In this document: piece after piece, positions 50,422 to 64,000 of the stretch
Layout of the letters: every line of letters begins with the position of its first letter
Position numbering within the stretch: position 1 is the stretch's first letter
From: Spongilla lacustris
Lineage: Eukaryota; Porifera; Demospongiae; Spongillida; Spongillidae
Direction of reading: 5' to 3'
Assembly (NCBI GenBank): GCA_949361645.1
Contig: CASHZP010000001.1
Span: 96,197-160,196 of the forward strand
DNA length: 64,000 bases
Notes under the pieces: model-generated
Database searches by the model: none
The model's input: only the letters and a program-made list of their open reading frames with translations
What the model was told of the DNA's origin: nothing
Position numbers and translations under genes: made by a program

Positions 50422-52231
50422 ATGAAACTCACAAGATTTCAATAAAAGCACACCTTATTTAGACAGGGATTTTCCAAGCACATACTTCAAATCCTTTTGT
50501 GTGCAAACACATTGCTGGATGGTATGAAATTATGCACAATGTCCAGGGAACTTAGCTAAATGGCTCACAACATTCATCTCTTCAAACAGTAATGTTTTCA
50601 ATACTCTACAGTTCCTACAGATGAGTTCCTACAGGTGTAATTTATTATTTTCTAGACGATGAAGCTTTTCTATAGACAAATAATATCTAAGTCTTAAAGC
50701 AGAGAGTACTCCTACATTGAATTGGTGACGCAGTAGCTAAAAGGCTCAAACACTTATATCCACCATCTAAAACCTAGAAGAAGGCTTGCAACATCACAAC
50801 AGCAAACACAACATGGTGCTGTAATACTACTCTGAAATCCAATTGCAGCATCAGAATTAAACCTACTTGCAGCATTAGTCGATACCAAGGCAATTTTTCA
50901 AATCACAACTACAGGCATTTCCTAAACAAGAGAGCCTACCCATGTGTTATGCATTGAAATTAAAGCACACCCTATCTTTAAACGGTACTACATGTAGTAC
51001 TCTTTCCATGAAATCATCTTGACACATGAGCTGATACTCTAAAACAAAAGCATCGGCCCCTAACATAAAAACACGACTCACTTAAATACTAGAGTCTGTT
51101 CCTACATGATTCATCTTTCCCCAATCCTAACTGGTAGGTTGCAATATTAGGCTGTCAAGCATAAAGTAACAGATATCCATAAGCAAAGGTTAAAAACATT
51201 ATGATACGGAAATAGCTACAACTTGATGCAAGCACACAGGTTTGTTATTTAAAACGAGGTATCTAGCTTAATTTTATGCATTGAAATTAAAGCATACCCT
51301 ATCTTTAAACGGCACACTTTCCATGATATCATCCATACACGAGCTTCAAAAAATGGAGCATTGAAAGTAAAGCACAGCTTCTCTTTAAACAAATCATCTA
51401 AAACCTTGCTGGAGGTTTGCAACATTTGTCAGTGCTTTAAAATAAATTTACTCTAAGTAACAGAATTTGTGCACACTATAATCTAAAACCAGCAATAATT
51501 AAGGGTAGCTCACATCATGATTGCAAAGCACACAGGTCTTTCTTTAAAACTGGAACTTTCCCCATACCTATTCCGTTATTTTTTACTGAAGGAATAACAT
51601 ACAACGTTACAATTTAAATGAAAGCACACCCTTAGAGGTTTTCTAAGCAGATAACCTCAACAGCACTGGATGGAGGCTTGAATGCTCACTGACCCTTCAC
51701 ATATGGATGGTACGAGGCTTCCATAAATGGCACTCACATGACACAAAAGTATTCTTTAAGCCGTAGACACAACGATATACATGTAGCCTAGCTATGAGAC
51801 AAAATCAGGTCTGCGCACAAGTTACTGCGTGCTGCTTGAGATGCTGGTATAGGCTATTATTAGCTCTGAGAGAGCTGGAAGGTATGTGATCAATTCTTAC
51901 ATTTCATTCTTGCGTGTCTACTAACCCGCGTGTGTGCGTCTCAGATTCACTAACTCACAGAATGGCACCGCATATCAATCTGTACGTACCACACCGTTCA
52001 TTGCCTCTCTGTGCGATTGTGCTAATTGAGGCGCACCACATTCGATGCTTGTAAACATGGATAATTGGCTTAGAGGAAAGCTAATTAAAAGTGGACTCGC
52101 AACACCCACGTAGGAGGTGGGGCATACGGAGCTGCATCCGCCTTCGAATTGTATCACGTGATGTGACACCCACTAGAAGGTGGGGCATCAGGTCTGATGC
52201 TGTTATTATCACGTGACTATAACAGCGATTT

Positions 52232-54045
52232 AAATCGCTGTTATAGTCACGTGATAATAACAGCATCAGACCTGATGCCCCACCTTCTAGTGGGTGTCAC
52301 ATCACGTGATACAATTCGAAGGCGGATGCAGCTCCGTATGCCCCACCTCCTACGTGGGTGTTGCGAGTCCACTTTTAATTAGCTTTCCTCTAAGCCAATT
52401 ATCCATGTTTACAAGCATCGAATGTGGTGCGCCTCAATTAGCACAATCGCACAGAGAGGCAATGAACGGTGTGGTACGTACAGATTGATATGCGGTGCCA
52501 TTCTGTGAGTTAGTGAATCTGAGACGCACACACGCGGGTTAGTAGACACGCAAGAATGAAATGTAAGAATTGATCACATACCTTCCAGCTCTCTCAGAGC
52601 TAATAATAGCCTATACCAGCATCTCAAGCAGCACGCAGTAACTTGTGCGCAGACCTGATTTTGTCTCATAGCTAGGCTACATGTATATCGTTGTGTCTAC
52701 GGCTTAAAGAATACTTTTGTGTCATGTGAGTGCCATTTATGGAAGCCTCGTACCATCCATATGTGAAGGGTCAGTGAGCATTCAAGCCTCCATCCAGTGC
52801 TGTTGAGGTTATCTGCTTAGAAAACCTCTAAGGGTGTGCTTTCATTTAAATTGTAACGTTGTATGTTATTCCTTCAGTAAAAAATAACGGAATAGGTATG
52901 GGGAAAGTTCCAGTTTTAAAGAAAGACCTGTGTGCTTTGCAATCATGATGTGAGCTACCCTTAATTATTGCTGGTTTTAGATTATAGTGTGCACAAATTC
53001 TGTTACTTAGAGTAAATTTATTTTAAAGCACTGACAAATGTTGCAAACCTCCAGCAAGGTTTTAGATGATTTGTTTAAAGAGAAGCTGTGCTTTACTTTC
53101 AATGCTCCATTTTTTGAAGCTCGTGTATGGATGATATCATGGAAAGTGTGCCGTTTAAAGATAGGGTATGCTTTAATTTCAATGCATAAAATTAAGCTAG
53201 ATACCTCGTTTTAAATAACAAACCTGTGTGCTTGCATCAAGTTGTAGCTATTTCCGTATCATAATGTTTTTAACCTTTGCTTATGGATATCTGTTACTTT
53301 ATGCTTGACAGCCTAATATTGCAACCTACCAGTTAGGATTGGGGAAAGATGAATCATGTAGGAACAGACTCTAGTATTTAAGTGAGTCGTGTTTTTATGT
53401 TAGGGGCCGATGCTTTTGTTTTAGAGTATCAGCTCATGTGTCAAGATGATTTCATGGAAAGAGTACTACATGTAGTACCGTTTAAAGATAGGGTGTGCTT
53501 TAATTTCAATGCATAACACATGGGTAGGCTCTCTTGTTTAGGAAATGCCTGTAGTTGTGATTTGAAAAATTGCCTTGGTATCGACTAATGCTGCAAGTAG
53601 GTTTAATTCTGATGCTGCAATTGGATTTCAGAGTAGTATTACAGCACCATGTTGTGTTTGCTGTTGTGATGTTGCAAGCCTTCTTCTAGGTTTTAGATGG
53701 TGGATATAAGTGTTTGAGCCTTTTAGCTACTGCGTCACCAATTCAATGTAGGAGTACTCTCTGCTTTAAGACTTAGATATTATTTGTCTATAGAAAAGCT
53801 TCATCGTCTAGAAAATAATAAATTACACCTGTAGGAACTCATCTGTAGGAACTGTAGAGTATTGAAAACATTACTGTTTGAAGAGATGAATGTTGTGAGC
53901 CATTTAGCTAAGTTCCCTGGACATTGTGCATAATTTCATACCATCCAGCAATGTGTTTGCACACAAAAGGATTTGAAGTATGTGCTTGGAAAATCCCTGT
54001 CTAAATAAGGTGTGCTTTTATTGAAATCTTGTGAGTTTCATGGTG

Positions 54046-54098
<53 letters not shown>

Positions 54099-54106
54099 AA
54101 TGAAAG

Positions 54107-54202
<96 letters not shown>

Positions 54203-57200
54203 AATGAAAGACCTGTGTGCTTTGCAATCATGATGTGAGCTACCCTTAATTATTGCTGGTTTTAGATGATAGTGTGCACAAATTCTGTTACTTAGGGTGA
54301 ATTTATTTTAAAGCACTGACAGATGTTACAAACCTCCAGCAAGGTTTTAGATGATTTGTTTAAAGAGAAGCTGTGCTTTACTTTCAATGCTCCATTTTTT
54401 TAAGCTCGTGTTTGGATGATATCATGGAAAGTGTGCCATTTAAAGATAGGGTGTGCTTTAATTTCAATGCATAAATTTTGAGTCTCATAGATAGATACCT
54501 CGTTTTAAATAACAAACCTGTGTGCTTGCATCAAGTTGTAGCTATTTCCATATCATAATGTTTTTAACCTTTGCTCATGGATAGCTGTTACTTTATGCTT
54601 GAAAGCCTAATATTGCAACCTACCAGTTAGGATTGGGGAAAGATGAATCATGTAGGGACAGACTGTAGTATTTAAGTGAGTCGTGTTTTTATGTTAGGGG
54701 CCGATGCTTTCGTTTTAGAGTATCAGCTTATGTGTCAAGATGATTTCATGGAAAGAGTACTAGTGCCATTTGAAGATAGGGTGTGCTTTAATTTCAGTGC
54801 ATAACACATGGGTAGGCTCTCGTATTTAGGAAATGCCTATAGATCTAGTTGTGATTTGAAGAATTGCTCTAGTATCAACTTCCATCGTGATGTGGGTGGC
54901 TAGTTCCAGATCATGTTGTTCTTAAATTATGCTTTAACAGACTCCTTTGTTATGTCACAGTGTTTTAAAGCATTGAATAATGTTTACAGCTTCCAGCAAG
55001 GTTTAAAATGTTTGGGAAGATAGCTGTGTCTTAAGACAACAATTACATGCATCATGTTGTGATCCTAGCTCTTAGCTACATGTAGTTCTCAGATGTTGCT
55101 ATAATGAAATGGACTTTAGGAGATCCCTGTTGTGATGTTGCAAGCCTCCTGCTAGGTTTTAGATGGTTGGATATAAGTGTGGTGCATGTCCTTACATCAA
55201 TAATATTGTGAGACTTTTAGCTACTCAGTACTGCGTCACCAAGTCAATGTAGAGTACTCTCTGCTTTAAGAGACAGGTGTTACATGTGTATGTGTGCTTA
55301 GAAAAGCTCTGTGTTCTTGAAAATGTATGTTAAGGCTACAAATTACACAAAAAAAAAAAAACAGAGAATCTACCCTGCACACATAGCCTCACTATGAAAA
55401 CTGGAACACGCAACATGCATATCACATAAAACCTTAAACCCCAGCTTAATCATATCTGTAAATAGCTTAGGGGCTAAAACAGGATGCATTAAAGCAGCTG
55501 CTGTCTTAAAACAGCATTCTTCCCAATTATCACTCCATCATTTAATGCAGAGGTTTTCTAAGCACATAGTTCAAAATTTTATTACAGATAGCTTTGAAAT
55601 GAATGCACACAAGTGTCTCTTAAAGCAAAGCAGCCATTTATGTACATAATCTGGAAACCAGCTAGGTACCTCACAACATAATGCATCTAATCATCCGAAA
55701 ATGTGATGCTTGAAAACAGGAGTCTCTTAAAGAAGAGATTGTCTACCCATACATACATGTAGGCATCGTGATGAATCAAAGCACGCCCTCTCTTAAAATG
55801 GCACTTCCCACTCATCTAAAACATAAAGATATAAATTTAAGCAGAGACTACTATTTACATGTAATTTTTTAAAAGGAATCACAAATTAAAGCTAGAAGCT
55901 CACAATATTACAATAAATAGCACACCATTTTCTTAGCACATACATTGTACTTCAACAGCATATCGCCTTGGGAAACATTGCATAACTGGATGCTACTTAA
56001 ATAAGATAAATACTCATACATAAGCAACAGACTGGGATATTGGATTGCAACATGATGCATTCAAACTAAAGCACTCCTCTTAACACAGCAGTATTCCAAA
56101 TCATCTAACACCTAGCTAGAGGCTCAACACATATACTCTGAAATGAAAGCACTCCCTAACATACATGTACAACGTGAATGTCTAAATAAAAGAGCATACT
56201 CTCAACATAAACAAAAGCACAAATTGTGATCTGGGAGCTAGCTAAGAGGCTAACATCATCATGCAAAGCACACCTCTTTTCTTCACAACCATGTAAAACC
56301 TAGGCTTCTCTTTTAAAAAGAAGTATTACATATTACCCTTAAACAAATATTTTAACAACATGCCCATTTACCTTATGCAACATATTACATCACTCAATGC
56401 CATGAAATGAAAGCACATAAAAATATGATGCCCACCATAACCTGGAAGTAGCTAACGGGCTAGTCATGCACCGCTCTTAAATCCAAGCATTGTGAACCTA
56501 AATGCTGGCTTGTAACATTATCTACTTTTTATTTTGTAATGAAAACACTCCTTCATATCACAACAAGGCTCGTCTGAGTCGTGCATTGAAGAAGAAGAGA
56601 GCCCATCCATTCATAAGCACCAAAAAAGGATCTGGGGTGGGAATTGAAAATAAAGAGTACCTTCTCTTAAAATAAATGATCTAAAATCTTGCTGGAGACT
56701 TATACTATTTGCCATGCTTAAAAATGAAAGTAAATTCCCTAACATTACAACAGGAATTTTTTTAAGCAGCTTGATATAAAGAACAGCCCACACTATGATA
56801 TGGAAGCAACCTTCCCCAACCATCTAGCTAAAACTTACATGTACAGCAACACACAGCTTGAAGCTCAAAACTTTACATTTTCAATGAAAGCACACCCTCA
56901 TTTAACACAGCAGTTTTCATACCTCAGCAGCATGCACAATCGTTTTGTGCAAATATTACTTTACTCATCAGGGATTGAAAGCTCACATAACAAAACAAGA
57001 GAATCTACCCCAACTATGAAATGCGAACTTGCTACATGATGCATTCCTTCTCTTATAAAATGGCATTTTAAAATCTAGCTGAAAGTTTGACACAATTGAG
57101 TTGATAAGCACATCATGACATAAAGACATGAGTCACTTAAAATAATAGGGCCTTAAAGCATATGCAATAACAAACATTATGATATTGAACTAGCTACAAG

Positions 57201-57426
57201 GCTCAATCACAACCTGATCATGATGCAACGACAACTCTATGAAAAATACACATCTGAAACTTAGCTGGAGGCTTGTAACCAAAAATGAAGTCAATCCTCC
57301 CATAACAACAGTCCTGAGGTTTTTAAAACAGAGACTCTACCATCAATAACATATACACGCACACGCACACACACACACGCACACACACGCACACACATGC
57401 ACACACACGCACACACATGCACACAT

Positions 57427-57461
<35 letters not shown>

Positions 57462-59331
57462 ATGAAGCTCACAACATTTGAATAAAAGCACACCTCATTA
57501 AGCCAGAAGTTTTTCAATTGCATACTTTAACAGTATGCTCAACCCTTTTGTGTGCAAACACATAACTAGATGGTATGAAATTAAAGCATACCCTCAGATA
57601 ACATGCATGCACAATGTCCAGGGAACTTGAAATTAGCTAAATTGCTCACAACATCTCTTTCTTAAAACAGCCAATACTCTACAGTTCCTACATATGTAAT
57701 TTGTAGCTTTAACATACATTTTCAAGAACACAGAGCTTTTCTAAGCACACATACACATGTAACACCTGAGTCTCTTAAAGCAGAGAGTACTTTACATTGA
57801 CTTGGTGATGCAGTACTGAGTAGCTAAAAGTCTCACAATATTATTGATGTAAGGACATGCACCACACTTATATCCAACCATCTAAAACCTAGCAGGAAGC
57901 TTGCAACATCACAACAGGGATCTCCTAAAGTCCATTTCATTATAGCAACATCTGAGAACTACATGTAGCTAAGAGCTAGGATCACAACATGATGCATGTA
58001 ATTGTTGTCTTAAGACACAGCTATCTTCCCAAACATTTTAAACCTTGCTGGAAGCTGTAAACATTATTCAATGCTTTAAAACACTGTGACATAACAAAGG
58101 AGTCTGTTAAAGCATAATTTAAGAACAACATGATCTGGAACTAGCCACCCACATCACGATGGAAGTTGATACTAAAGCAATTCTTCAAATCACAACTAGA
58201 TCTATAGGCATTTCCTAAATACGAGAGCCTACCCATGTGTTATGCACTGAAATTAAAGCACACCCTATCTTTAAATGGCACTAGTACTCTTTCCATGAAG
58301 TCATCTTGATACATAAGATGATACTCTAAAATGAAAGCATCGGCCCCTAACATAAAAACACGACTCACTTAAATACTACAGTCTGTCCCTACATGATTCA
58401 TCTTTCCCCAATCCTAACTGGTAGGTTGCAATATTAGGCTGTCAAGCATAAAGTAACAGATATCACACATTCCATGATATCATCCATACACGAGCGTCAA
58501 ACAAGGGAGCATTGAAAGTAAAGCACAGCTTCTCTTTAAACAACCTTGCTGGAGGTTTGTAACATTTGTCGGTGCTTTAAAATAAATTGACCCTAAGTAA
58601 CAGAATTTGTGCACACTATCATCTAAAACCAGCAATAATTAAGGGTAGCTCACATCATGATTGCAAAGCACACAGGTCTTTCTTTAAAACTGGAACTTTC
58701 CCCATATCTATTCCGTTATTTTTTACTGAAGGAATAACACACAACGTTACAATTTAAATGAAAGCACACCCTTAGATGGAGGCTTGAATGCTCACTGACC
58801 CTTCACATATGGATGGTACGAGGCTTCCATAAATGGCACTCACATGACACAAAAGTATTCTTTAAGCCGTAGACACAACGATATACATGTAGCCTAGCTA
58901 TGAGACAAAATCAGGTCTGCGCACAAGTTACTGCGTGCTGCTTGAGATGCTGGTATAGGCTATTATTAGCTCTGAGAGAGCTGGAAGGTATGTGATCCAT
59001 TCTTACATTTCATTTTTGCGTGTCTACTAACCCGCGTGTGTGCGTCTCAGATTCACTAACTCACAGAATGGCACCGCATATCAATCCGTACGTACCACAC
59101 CGTTCATTGCCTCTCTGTGCGATTGTGCTAATTGAGGCGCACCACATTCGATGCTTGTAAACATGGATAATTAGCTTAGAGGAAGGCTAATTAAAAGTGG
59201 ACTCGCAACACCCACGTAGGGGTGGGGCATACGGAGTTGCATCCACCTTCGAATTGCATCACGTGATGTGACATCCACTAAAAGGTGGGGCATCAGGTCT
59301 CCATATTATCACGTGACTATAACAGCGATTT
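52232..59331. mobile_element. Mirror copy of the 7.1 kb element
   Basis: Exact inverse of 45,132-52,231; its outer end abuts the first copy directly with no spacer. Confidence 0.7.
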
Positions 59332-59665
59332 AATCACGAGATTAAGTCTTAGGACGAGGTCTTGTGCGCATGCGTATGCGAAGAAAAATAGGCAGTGGAT
59401 CGTAGTTTCAGTTTAGTAGGTGGAAAAAATCCAATATTTTGATCGAAGCTTCACAACCGATACCTGAACACAGACGAACTTATAAATGAGTTAATTTCTT
59501 GTGCTTATTAAAATTAATTAGCATTATTAATAATGTATTAATTAAATTAATTGAAAAAAATTTGAGGAAACCGACCAACTTTGTGTCAAAATACCAGATT
59601 TTTTGCTCCATCCTATCAAACGTTATTCACAATCAAAAGCGTTGCGTTCATTCGTGGACACCCTG
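59332..59665 (-). mobile_element. Mirror copy of the mariner-like end fragment
   Basis: Exact inverse of 44,798-45,131. Confidence 0.65.
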
Positions 59666-60559
59666 TATAATGGAATGCAAACAGCAAATAAAGCAATGCA
59701 GAGTGTATGTAAACAAATGCCAACAATATGTAACGTGCACGCTGTTTGTGTCGGTTGCTGCATGCAAGGACATTATGGAGAATTATAAGTGAATCAGTAG
59801 TTAATCATTGATCTTATTATCTTAAGGTAACGCCTCGATCATTAATATTACGGCTAAGCTGCAGCATGCATATTGTAGGTATTGCAGTGGAAAGCTTTCC
59901 GCTTTTAAGTCCTTTCCTGCATGATGCACCTAGATCGCTTATATCAATCGTGATGGCGATGAGGGGCGGGCCTCAATACACATGTCAACTGAGGACAATA
60001 CACTCTTCAACTGAAGGTACATACCTATATACGATTAGGGAGCATCGCATGCATGCATTAACGTTGAAACTGTTATATTTAGTATTTAATTTTTGTACTA
60101 GGGAAATGCATGAAAATGTAATTGCCCTGCTCTAAATATGATCGGTTGAAAAGATATAAGCCAAAAACTGAAAAATTCAGTTTTGGCAGCTTTACATTTA
60201 GAGCACTGTTGTATCTCTCCAGGAGATATGATCATCTCACCAACTTTTTCCTCTGAACCAAAAGCTCACTCTCCATGAATTGCTTGGGCATGATGGCATG
60301 TCAGGAAACATCAGGAAATAGGAAAGGTACTGCTGGTATTGAATAGTACACTACAATGGCACAGGATAGACTCAAGTCACAAAGGTAAGCTACTGGTTGA
60401 CTTAAGCATTACATACTCCTTGTGCACTGACAAAACATGTGTTCTTGTACCTGTCTGTTTCCTTTCAATCCAAAGTGCTCAATAAGAGCAAGCTCTATAG
60501 TGTGCATGTCTGTCAGTGTGGTGTTTCTTGTTTCCTGTTTTTCTGTGTGCTTTTGTGCC

Positions 60560-62694
60560 TTTTAATCATAGATTGACAGTGCGTTTGTGACTTAAGTCAT
60601 ACAGTACCCGCTCGCTCCAGCGGTAATTATCACCTTCGCTCCAGCGGAAAAATAATTATATTCACCTGGTACAGAAGAAACTCTTGGTGTACTCAGCAAA
60701 CCCACCTGTGGTTGACTTCTCCCCTCTCTTGATGGAATTCACTGTTTATACGCGCCTTTGCTGTATACACAGCGCTTCGTAATCCGCCCTTTTCTAATAT
60801 TTCATTTCCTTCTCTGCACCCCGCCTACCTGTACTTCTTACTAGTACCTTCATTACATGTAAGATCGAACACTACGTGTATGCAATACCTGCACGATCAC
60901 TTCCTAGCCAGAATAAGAGCTCCAACCTAGCTTTGTTACCTTGGTGGAGGCAGGATGGACACAACCTGAGTACCCAACCCAAAGAAGGAAAGTTTCACCA
61001 TATAGTACACTGTTCCTTCTATTTTACCTCACGTGTTCACTTTCTTGATGATGCACATGCACCCTTGTTCTCTTGGTTATGCACCTTAGTTGAGCATCTG
61101 ATCATGTAACACCTCAGGTTGAGAGGACCGGTGTAGGTATATGCATTGATAAGGACGTACCTGGAATATCAGTTTCGCTACATAGCCAATCATCTAAATT
61201 TGGAGCATTAAGGGATAGGTTGAGTACAGTTTTCCTAATCCCACCATACCACAATAACATGAGCACACCATTTTCTGCTATGTGAGGATGAAAAGCATGC
61301 ACGACACAAGGAAAAAAAAGTACAGTGTGTGGAGTGATGATTTTCTTTATGCTCACATGCTCGTGCATTATGCAGCATGTCGATGGAAATGGTCATTTGA
61401 TATGACAAGTGTATATGGTACCATACAAATTGTAGCTGCAGCATTACATGTCAAAAATGGGATACCTGAAAATGCTTTCTATTTAGGACAGCTTTGCCAA
61501 CCATTCATACGGAGAACACAGATCAATTGCGTTCTGGTCACTGGCTCATTGAGGCAGATGGACATTGCGGACAAATGTCTGTGGAGTACGATCAGGTCAG
61601 GCTGGCTGCCACGGGGATCTAAGCTACATGTTGTGCTGCTTCTTTGTATGTGTAGGAACCATACACACTTGTGCATATGCATCTGACCATGTACATCAAC
61701 TAATCTAAAACAGTACAGTACATGTATATTGTATGCACGATGGACATCTGGCTGTTAACATGCCCTTACCCCCTTTGCGGTGTGGAGAACCCTGCCAGTT
61801 TAGCTTCGGGTTTTGGTTTTAAACATGCACGTGCCTACTCTGTACAACATGGTTACCTCTTCACTTAAATTTGTATTACTTGAGCCAGTTAGTTTAGTTC
61901 AGCCTTTTGATTTCACTGTGCCACACTGTACACCTGTAATACAATGAGTTAAATATTAGCATTTGATAGTTGTCTCTTTACAAGCACTCAGCATATGCAG
62001 AAACCAACCATCTCCACCAATTTGCTAAAGTACTGTCATGTCAGGTGGTAAATGAGCAAACTGCAAAGCACTGTTGGAGGATGCTATGAAATAGGTGTAC
62101 GTGGATAGCACCAAACCTTTGCATTGGTAGTGTCTTCAAATGCACGGAGAATTGATTTCAAATGCTCATCTTTGCAATGAATTGCAGTGTAGGATGGTAC
62201 TAACCAAGGTAAGAAAAACAGCTAGCCACCAATACCCAGTGTGTGCAATATAGTGTCTCATCCCACCGCGTGTAGGCAAAGCCCCGATATCTAACGTTGT
62301 CATGTACGTTTAAATCTTCACTTGAACTAAATATAATCAGCATGACAACAGTTCATGTGCGCTGTGGCTGGATCCCTGTGACTAGCTCACGAAGCTTTTT
62401 ATATGTACGTAAAAATTAAACAGAAACTGTCCTGTGCGGTTGAAAGTGCAGTGCAATCCCTATCCTATTCATGAAGTACAAGCGTCATGAAAGGAAAACG
62501 CTGCAAGCGTCATAAAGGGAAAAAGTTGCAAGCGTCATGAAAGAAAAAATTCCTAGCTAGCTGTACCGATCAGTTTACACAATCCACCACATGAAGGTAG
62601 CTAAGTTTTGAAAGGCCACATGAATATAATTAGTGATTTGTGACTTAAGTCATATGACTTAAGTCACAAACGCACGGTCAATCTATGATTAAAA
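60560..62694. mobile_element. Mirror copy of the ~2.1 kb TTAA-flanked element
   Basis: Exact inverse of 41,769-43,903 within the palindrome. Confidence 0.7.
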
Positions 62695-62827
62695 CTGTAA
62701 CTTGTGCATCTGTCTTTGTGGTTACTGTGGTTGTTCTATCACATTGATCATCTGGTTTACCCAACCTCTATGGGCAGTTTGCATGTTTCTTTTGGATCCA
62801 TTTTCACAAACAGCAAGCTTCATGTTA

Positions 62828-62901
<74 letters not shown>

Positions 62902-64000
62902 CGTGTGCTTGCTTGTACATGTGCATGTCTGCGTTTGTGATTGTCCTGTTGTGTTGTGTGCAAGGTAGTGTTGCATACATGTATCTGTTTAACTGTTACA
63001 TCTGTCTTTGTGGTTACTGTGGTTGTTCTATCCTGAACATTGATCATCTGGTTGCTTGGGCAGTTTATTCTACTACATGTTAGGTCATATGTAGGAAGTG
63101 TCTGTCATGAGTACAATAAGCTATTCTACATTTGCTGATGTACTGTACATGTAGAATCAATTGGACTTTAGCTAGAGTATTTGGATAAAGCCATCGAATA
63201 CCTACAATGTAGTAAAACTGCCAACGCTTAGAAAGCTCAGACATGCATGTACATTGTAGATAACGCACACGCGAACCTTACAAAAGTGTTTTCCGGAACT
63301 GATAAGAAATGATTCACTCAGATACGAGGTTTATTGCACTGCATTTTTCTCATGATTGAAGCTAAATGTTGAAGTTAGAAACTTACAACTTCATGTAGTT
63401 AGCAATACCCACAACAGATTTTATCAGATTTGGAAGCCATAAAGGTTGAAACTCCCACATAGCTTGTGGTCAGGGTCAGTTGTCATTGTGGCCAGAAACC
63501 ACTGAAGCGCCACCTTGGAGCCACCTTGGAGCCACCAGGCCCCATATCTGACAACAACTCTTACGTTTATGTGTATCTGCTTCTGTGTGTGTTTAGCATG
63601 TGTGTAGCAATGCATATCTAGTTTTAACTGTTATGTGTACACTTCTGTCTATGTAGTTTTTATCACCATGACCCTACTCCCCCTTCCATTCTCTTCAGTC
63701 TGTAATCCCCTGTGTGATAAAAACATACCCAACTGTATGAACTCCTTGGCACTGACTAAACGTATGTTATGTAAACCCATCATCCATTGCTCACATAAAT
63801 TAAGAGCAAGCTCACTCTTTGTTATATTTATATGTGTCTCTGACTCTGTTGGGTGTGTGTATATGTCTGTTTTGGGTGTGTGTGTCTGTTGGGTGTGAAG
63901 TGTGTATGTGGGGGGTGTATGTGTCTGTTGGGTGTGAAGTGTGTATGTGGGGGGTGTATGTGTCTGTTGGGTGTGAAGTGTGTATGTGGGGGGTGTATGT
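62695..64000. repeat. Mirror of 40,463-41,768: CA array and minisatellite
   Basis: The GT array at 62,833-62,900 and the terminal GTGTGAAGTGTGTATGTGGG units are the inverse of the sequences at 41,563-41,630 and 40,463-40,620. The window ends inside the minisatellite. Confidence 0.95.

Larger units (their letters stand above)
45132..52231. mobile_element. 7.1 kb inverted-repeat element built of degenerate short repeats
   Basis: The left end TAAATCGCTGTTATAGTCAC is matched inverted at the right end (52,231). The arms pair (about 45,132-47,045 with about 50,266-52,231) with roughly ten percent divergence and several indels. The right side contains a second related unit (about 49,116-50,260), so the 46,000-46,773 sequence is found twice. 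The arms and the middle (47,045-49,100) consist of diverged ~100-bp phrases of the type TGTGCTTTAATTTCAATGCA, CATGTTGTGAGC, TAGCTAG, TTTTAGATG, TTTTAAGAGA. No transposase. Classed by structure only as fold-back-like. Confidence 0.7.
40463..64000. repeat. Giant spacer-free palindrome (at least 11,769 bp per arm)
   Basis: Every position x pairs with 104,463-x. Checked points include 40,565/63,898, 42,777/61,686, 44,671/59,792, 47,640/56,823, 50,230/54,233 and 51,975/52,488. All paired reading frames compared are identical and there is no net indel, even across CA arrays and a 13-base T run. The centre is TTT|AAA at 52,231/52,232. The palindrome runs off the right end of the window. Confidence 0.97.

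Noticed and set aside
40463..64000. CRISPR-like or prokaryotic phage interpretation of the repeats
   Set aside because: Repeats are contiguous tandem or inverted sequences without uniform spacers, and the surrounding sequence is clearly eukaryotic.

Overview
This is nuclear DNA from an animal, most likely a marine invertebrate. The evidence is one split gene of the metazoan NOL4 type with GT-AG introns, a reverse-transcriptase relic of a kind common in marine invertebrates, very abundant microsatellites and homopolymers, and an excess of ACATGT palindromes. I cannot name the species. There are no operons, bacterial genes, rRNA genes or convincing tRNA genes.

Layout. Positions 1-8,600 hold a minus-strand gene with a NOL4/NOL4L-type N-terminal domain. 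Its two coding exons (7,933-8,529 and 588-839) are separated by a ~7.1 kb intron packed with simple repeats, a dispersed-repeat copy and an 821 bp TA-flanked MITE. Positions 8,600-12,740 are intergenic, with long CA/GT arrays, a minisatellite and a possible gag-like fragment. Positions 12,741-22,850 are a 10.1 kb inverted-terminal-repeat element with a CAACAC target duplication; inside it lies a decayed reverse-transcriptase gene followed in tandem by a shorter derivative lacking the RT. Positions 22,857-36,713 are bounded by a second inverted repeat and contain a 48-bp minisatellite and an 11.2 kb fold-back whose arms are arrays of a ~284-bp tandem repeat (about 17 copies against about 10). 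Positions 36,717-40,700 hold G-run arrays, a 30-bp array and duplicated CA-rich minisatellites.

From 40,463 to the window end the sequence is one palindrome with no spacer. Its centre is between 52,231 and 52,232, and every feature at x recurs inverted at 104,463-x. Each arm carries a ~2.1 kb TTAA-flanked element, one end of a mariner-like element, and a 7.1 kb inverted-repeat element made of degenerate short repeats. The palindrome centre falls exactly on the outer end of that 7.1 kb element, and the missing half of the interrupted mariner-like element should have followed there. The right half is therefore probably a fold-back assembly or library artefact, or else a very recent inversion or hairpin event.

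The recurring theme is large inverted-repeat elements whose arms are built from tandem repeats, at three sizes and with three unrelated repeat units. Apart from the NOL4-type gene, nothing here is convincingly a functional gene; most long open frames are translations of tandem repeats.
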